This document shows positions 63,820 through 64,000 of a stretch of DNA of 64,000 nucleotides, in pieces. Origin of the DNA: Achromobacter kerstersii (GTDB lineage Bacteria; Pseudomonadota; Gammaproteobacteria; Burkholderiales; Burkholderiaceae_B). The stretch is taken from positions 1 to 64,000 of the forward strand of contig NZ_CADIJQ010000009.1 of the NCBI RefSeq assembly GCF_902859595.1, given 5' to 3'. How positions within the stretch are numbered: the stretch's first letter is position 1; each line of letters starts with the position of its first letter. A program made the translations under genes and the position numbers. The notes beneath the pieces were generated by a model. The model saw only the letters and a list, made by a program, of their open reading frames with translations, searched no databases and had not been told where the DNA came from.

Positions 63820-64000
63820 ATGTATCTGATCAATTCTTTGCCCGCGCAAGTGCCGCCCGATGATCTGGCGCTGCTGCTGAAGGCCGAGCCCGCCACCATC
63901 GGCCACTTCCGGTCAGCCGGTTTTCTACGCGCTGACATCCGTGCCCATCAGCAGGATGTGCGCGTGGCGGGCACGGCGGTGACGGTGCGCATGCCGGGCA
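63820..64000 (+). CDS. RraA-family protein, cut by the window end
   Basis: Only the first 60 codons are present, beginning YLINSLPAQVPPDDLALLLK. They reach RVAGTAVTVRMPG, which matches the early G-x-A-V-T-V motif of the RraA/4-hydroxy-4-methyl-2-oxoglutarate aldolase family. Members cleave oxaloacetate-type aldols or regulate RNase E. The catalytic aspartates and most of the domain lie beyond 64000, so the call is tentative. Confidence 0.6.
   Translation, partial: MYLINSLPAQVPPDDLALLLKAEPATIGHFRSAGFLRADIRAHQQDVRVAGTAVTVRMPG

Overview
The window looks like a chromosomal segment of a high-GC betaproteobacterium of the Alcaligenaceae, most likely Achromobacter or a close Bordetella relative. 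This is inferred from gene content and style: two Bug-family (TctC) solute receptors, many LysR regulators, a lysine/alanine-tailed HU protein, and the leuS-lptE-holA-proA order. No rRNA, tRNA, CRISPR array, insertion sequence or prophage gene was seen.

Layout. 1-10.5 kb: accessory metabolism (class II aldolase with HAD hydrolase, a 3-hydroxyacyl-CoA dehydrogenase behind a DHA2 exporter, amidase, hydratase) with two divergent LysR regulators. 10.9-16.7 kb: housekeeping block leuS-lptE-holA-proA. 16.8-24.4 kb: MarR/MFS pair, HU-like protein, D,D-carboxypeptidase, hemerythrin protein, phosphonopyruvate hydrolase, SulP transporter. 24.5-28.4 kb: branched-chain-type ABC importer with a fused double permease and only one ATPase. 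28.5-32.7 kb: rpmB-rpmG, Bcr-type exporter, cyclopropane fatty acid synthase and two small membrane proteins. 33.3-36.7 kb: glycine betaine importer proX-proW-proV. 36.9-39.6 kb: tandem-fused tautomerase, Bug receptor, CaiB/BaiF CoA transferase. 39.7-48.4 kb: AraC regulator and a seven-gene acyl-CoA operon (two CoA ligases, SCPx-type thiolase, two MaoC hotdog proteins, SDR, acyl-CoA dehydrogenase). 48.5-52.6 kb: pobA, an aromatic acid transporter and pcaHG, converting 4-hydroxybenzoate to protocatechuate and opening its ring. 52.7-54.7 kb: a two-gene RNA repair cassette (HD-Pnk end-healing enzyme and RNA ligase). 55-59.8 kb: rnk, an alpha/beta hydrolase, and a two-component system with two response regulators. 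60-61.6 kb: oxidative-stress operon dps-peroxiredoxin-DsbA-like. 61.7-64 kb: Bug receptor, LysR, and the start of an RraA-family gene cut by the window edge.

How it fits together. The acyl-CoA operon reads like a complete (R)-specific beta-oxidation set resembling the peroxisomal D-bifunctional protein/SCPx pathway. It lies directly upstream of pobA-pcaHG on the same strand, so a plausible but unproven role is to shorten an aryl side chain into 4-hydroxybenzoate, which pobA and pcaHG then consume.

A second theme is the number of short tandem arrays (units of about 6-37 bp) in intergenic gaps. At least five carry the TGA stop codon of the neighbouring gene inside a repeat unit, and one spans a convergent gap exactly from stop codon to stop codon as four hairpin units. 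A hexanucleotide array lies inside the histidine kinase gene and encodes about 39 mostly Ala-Asp residues in its ATPase domain.
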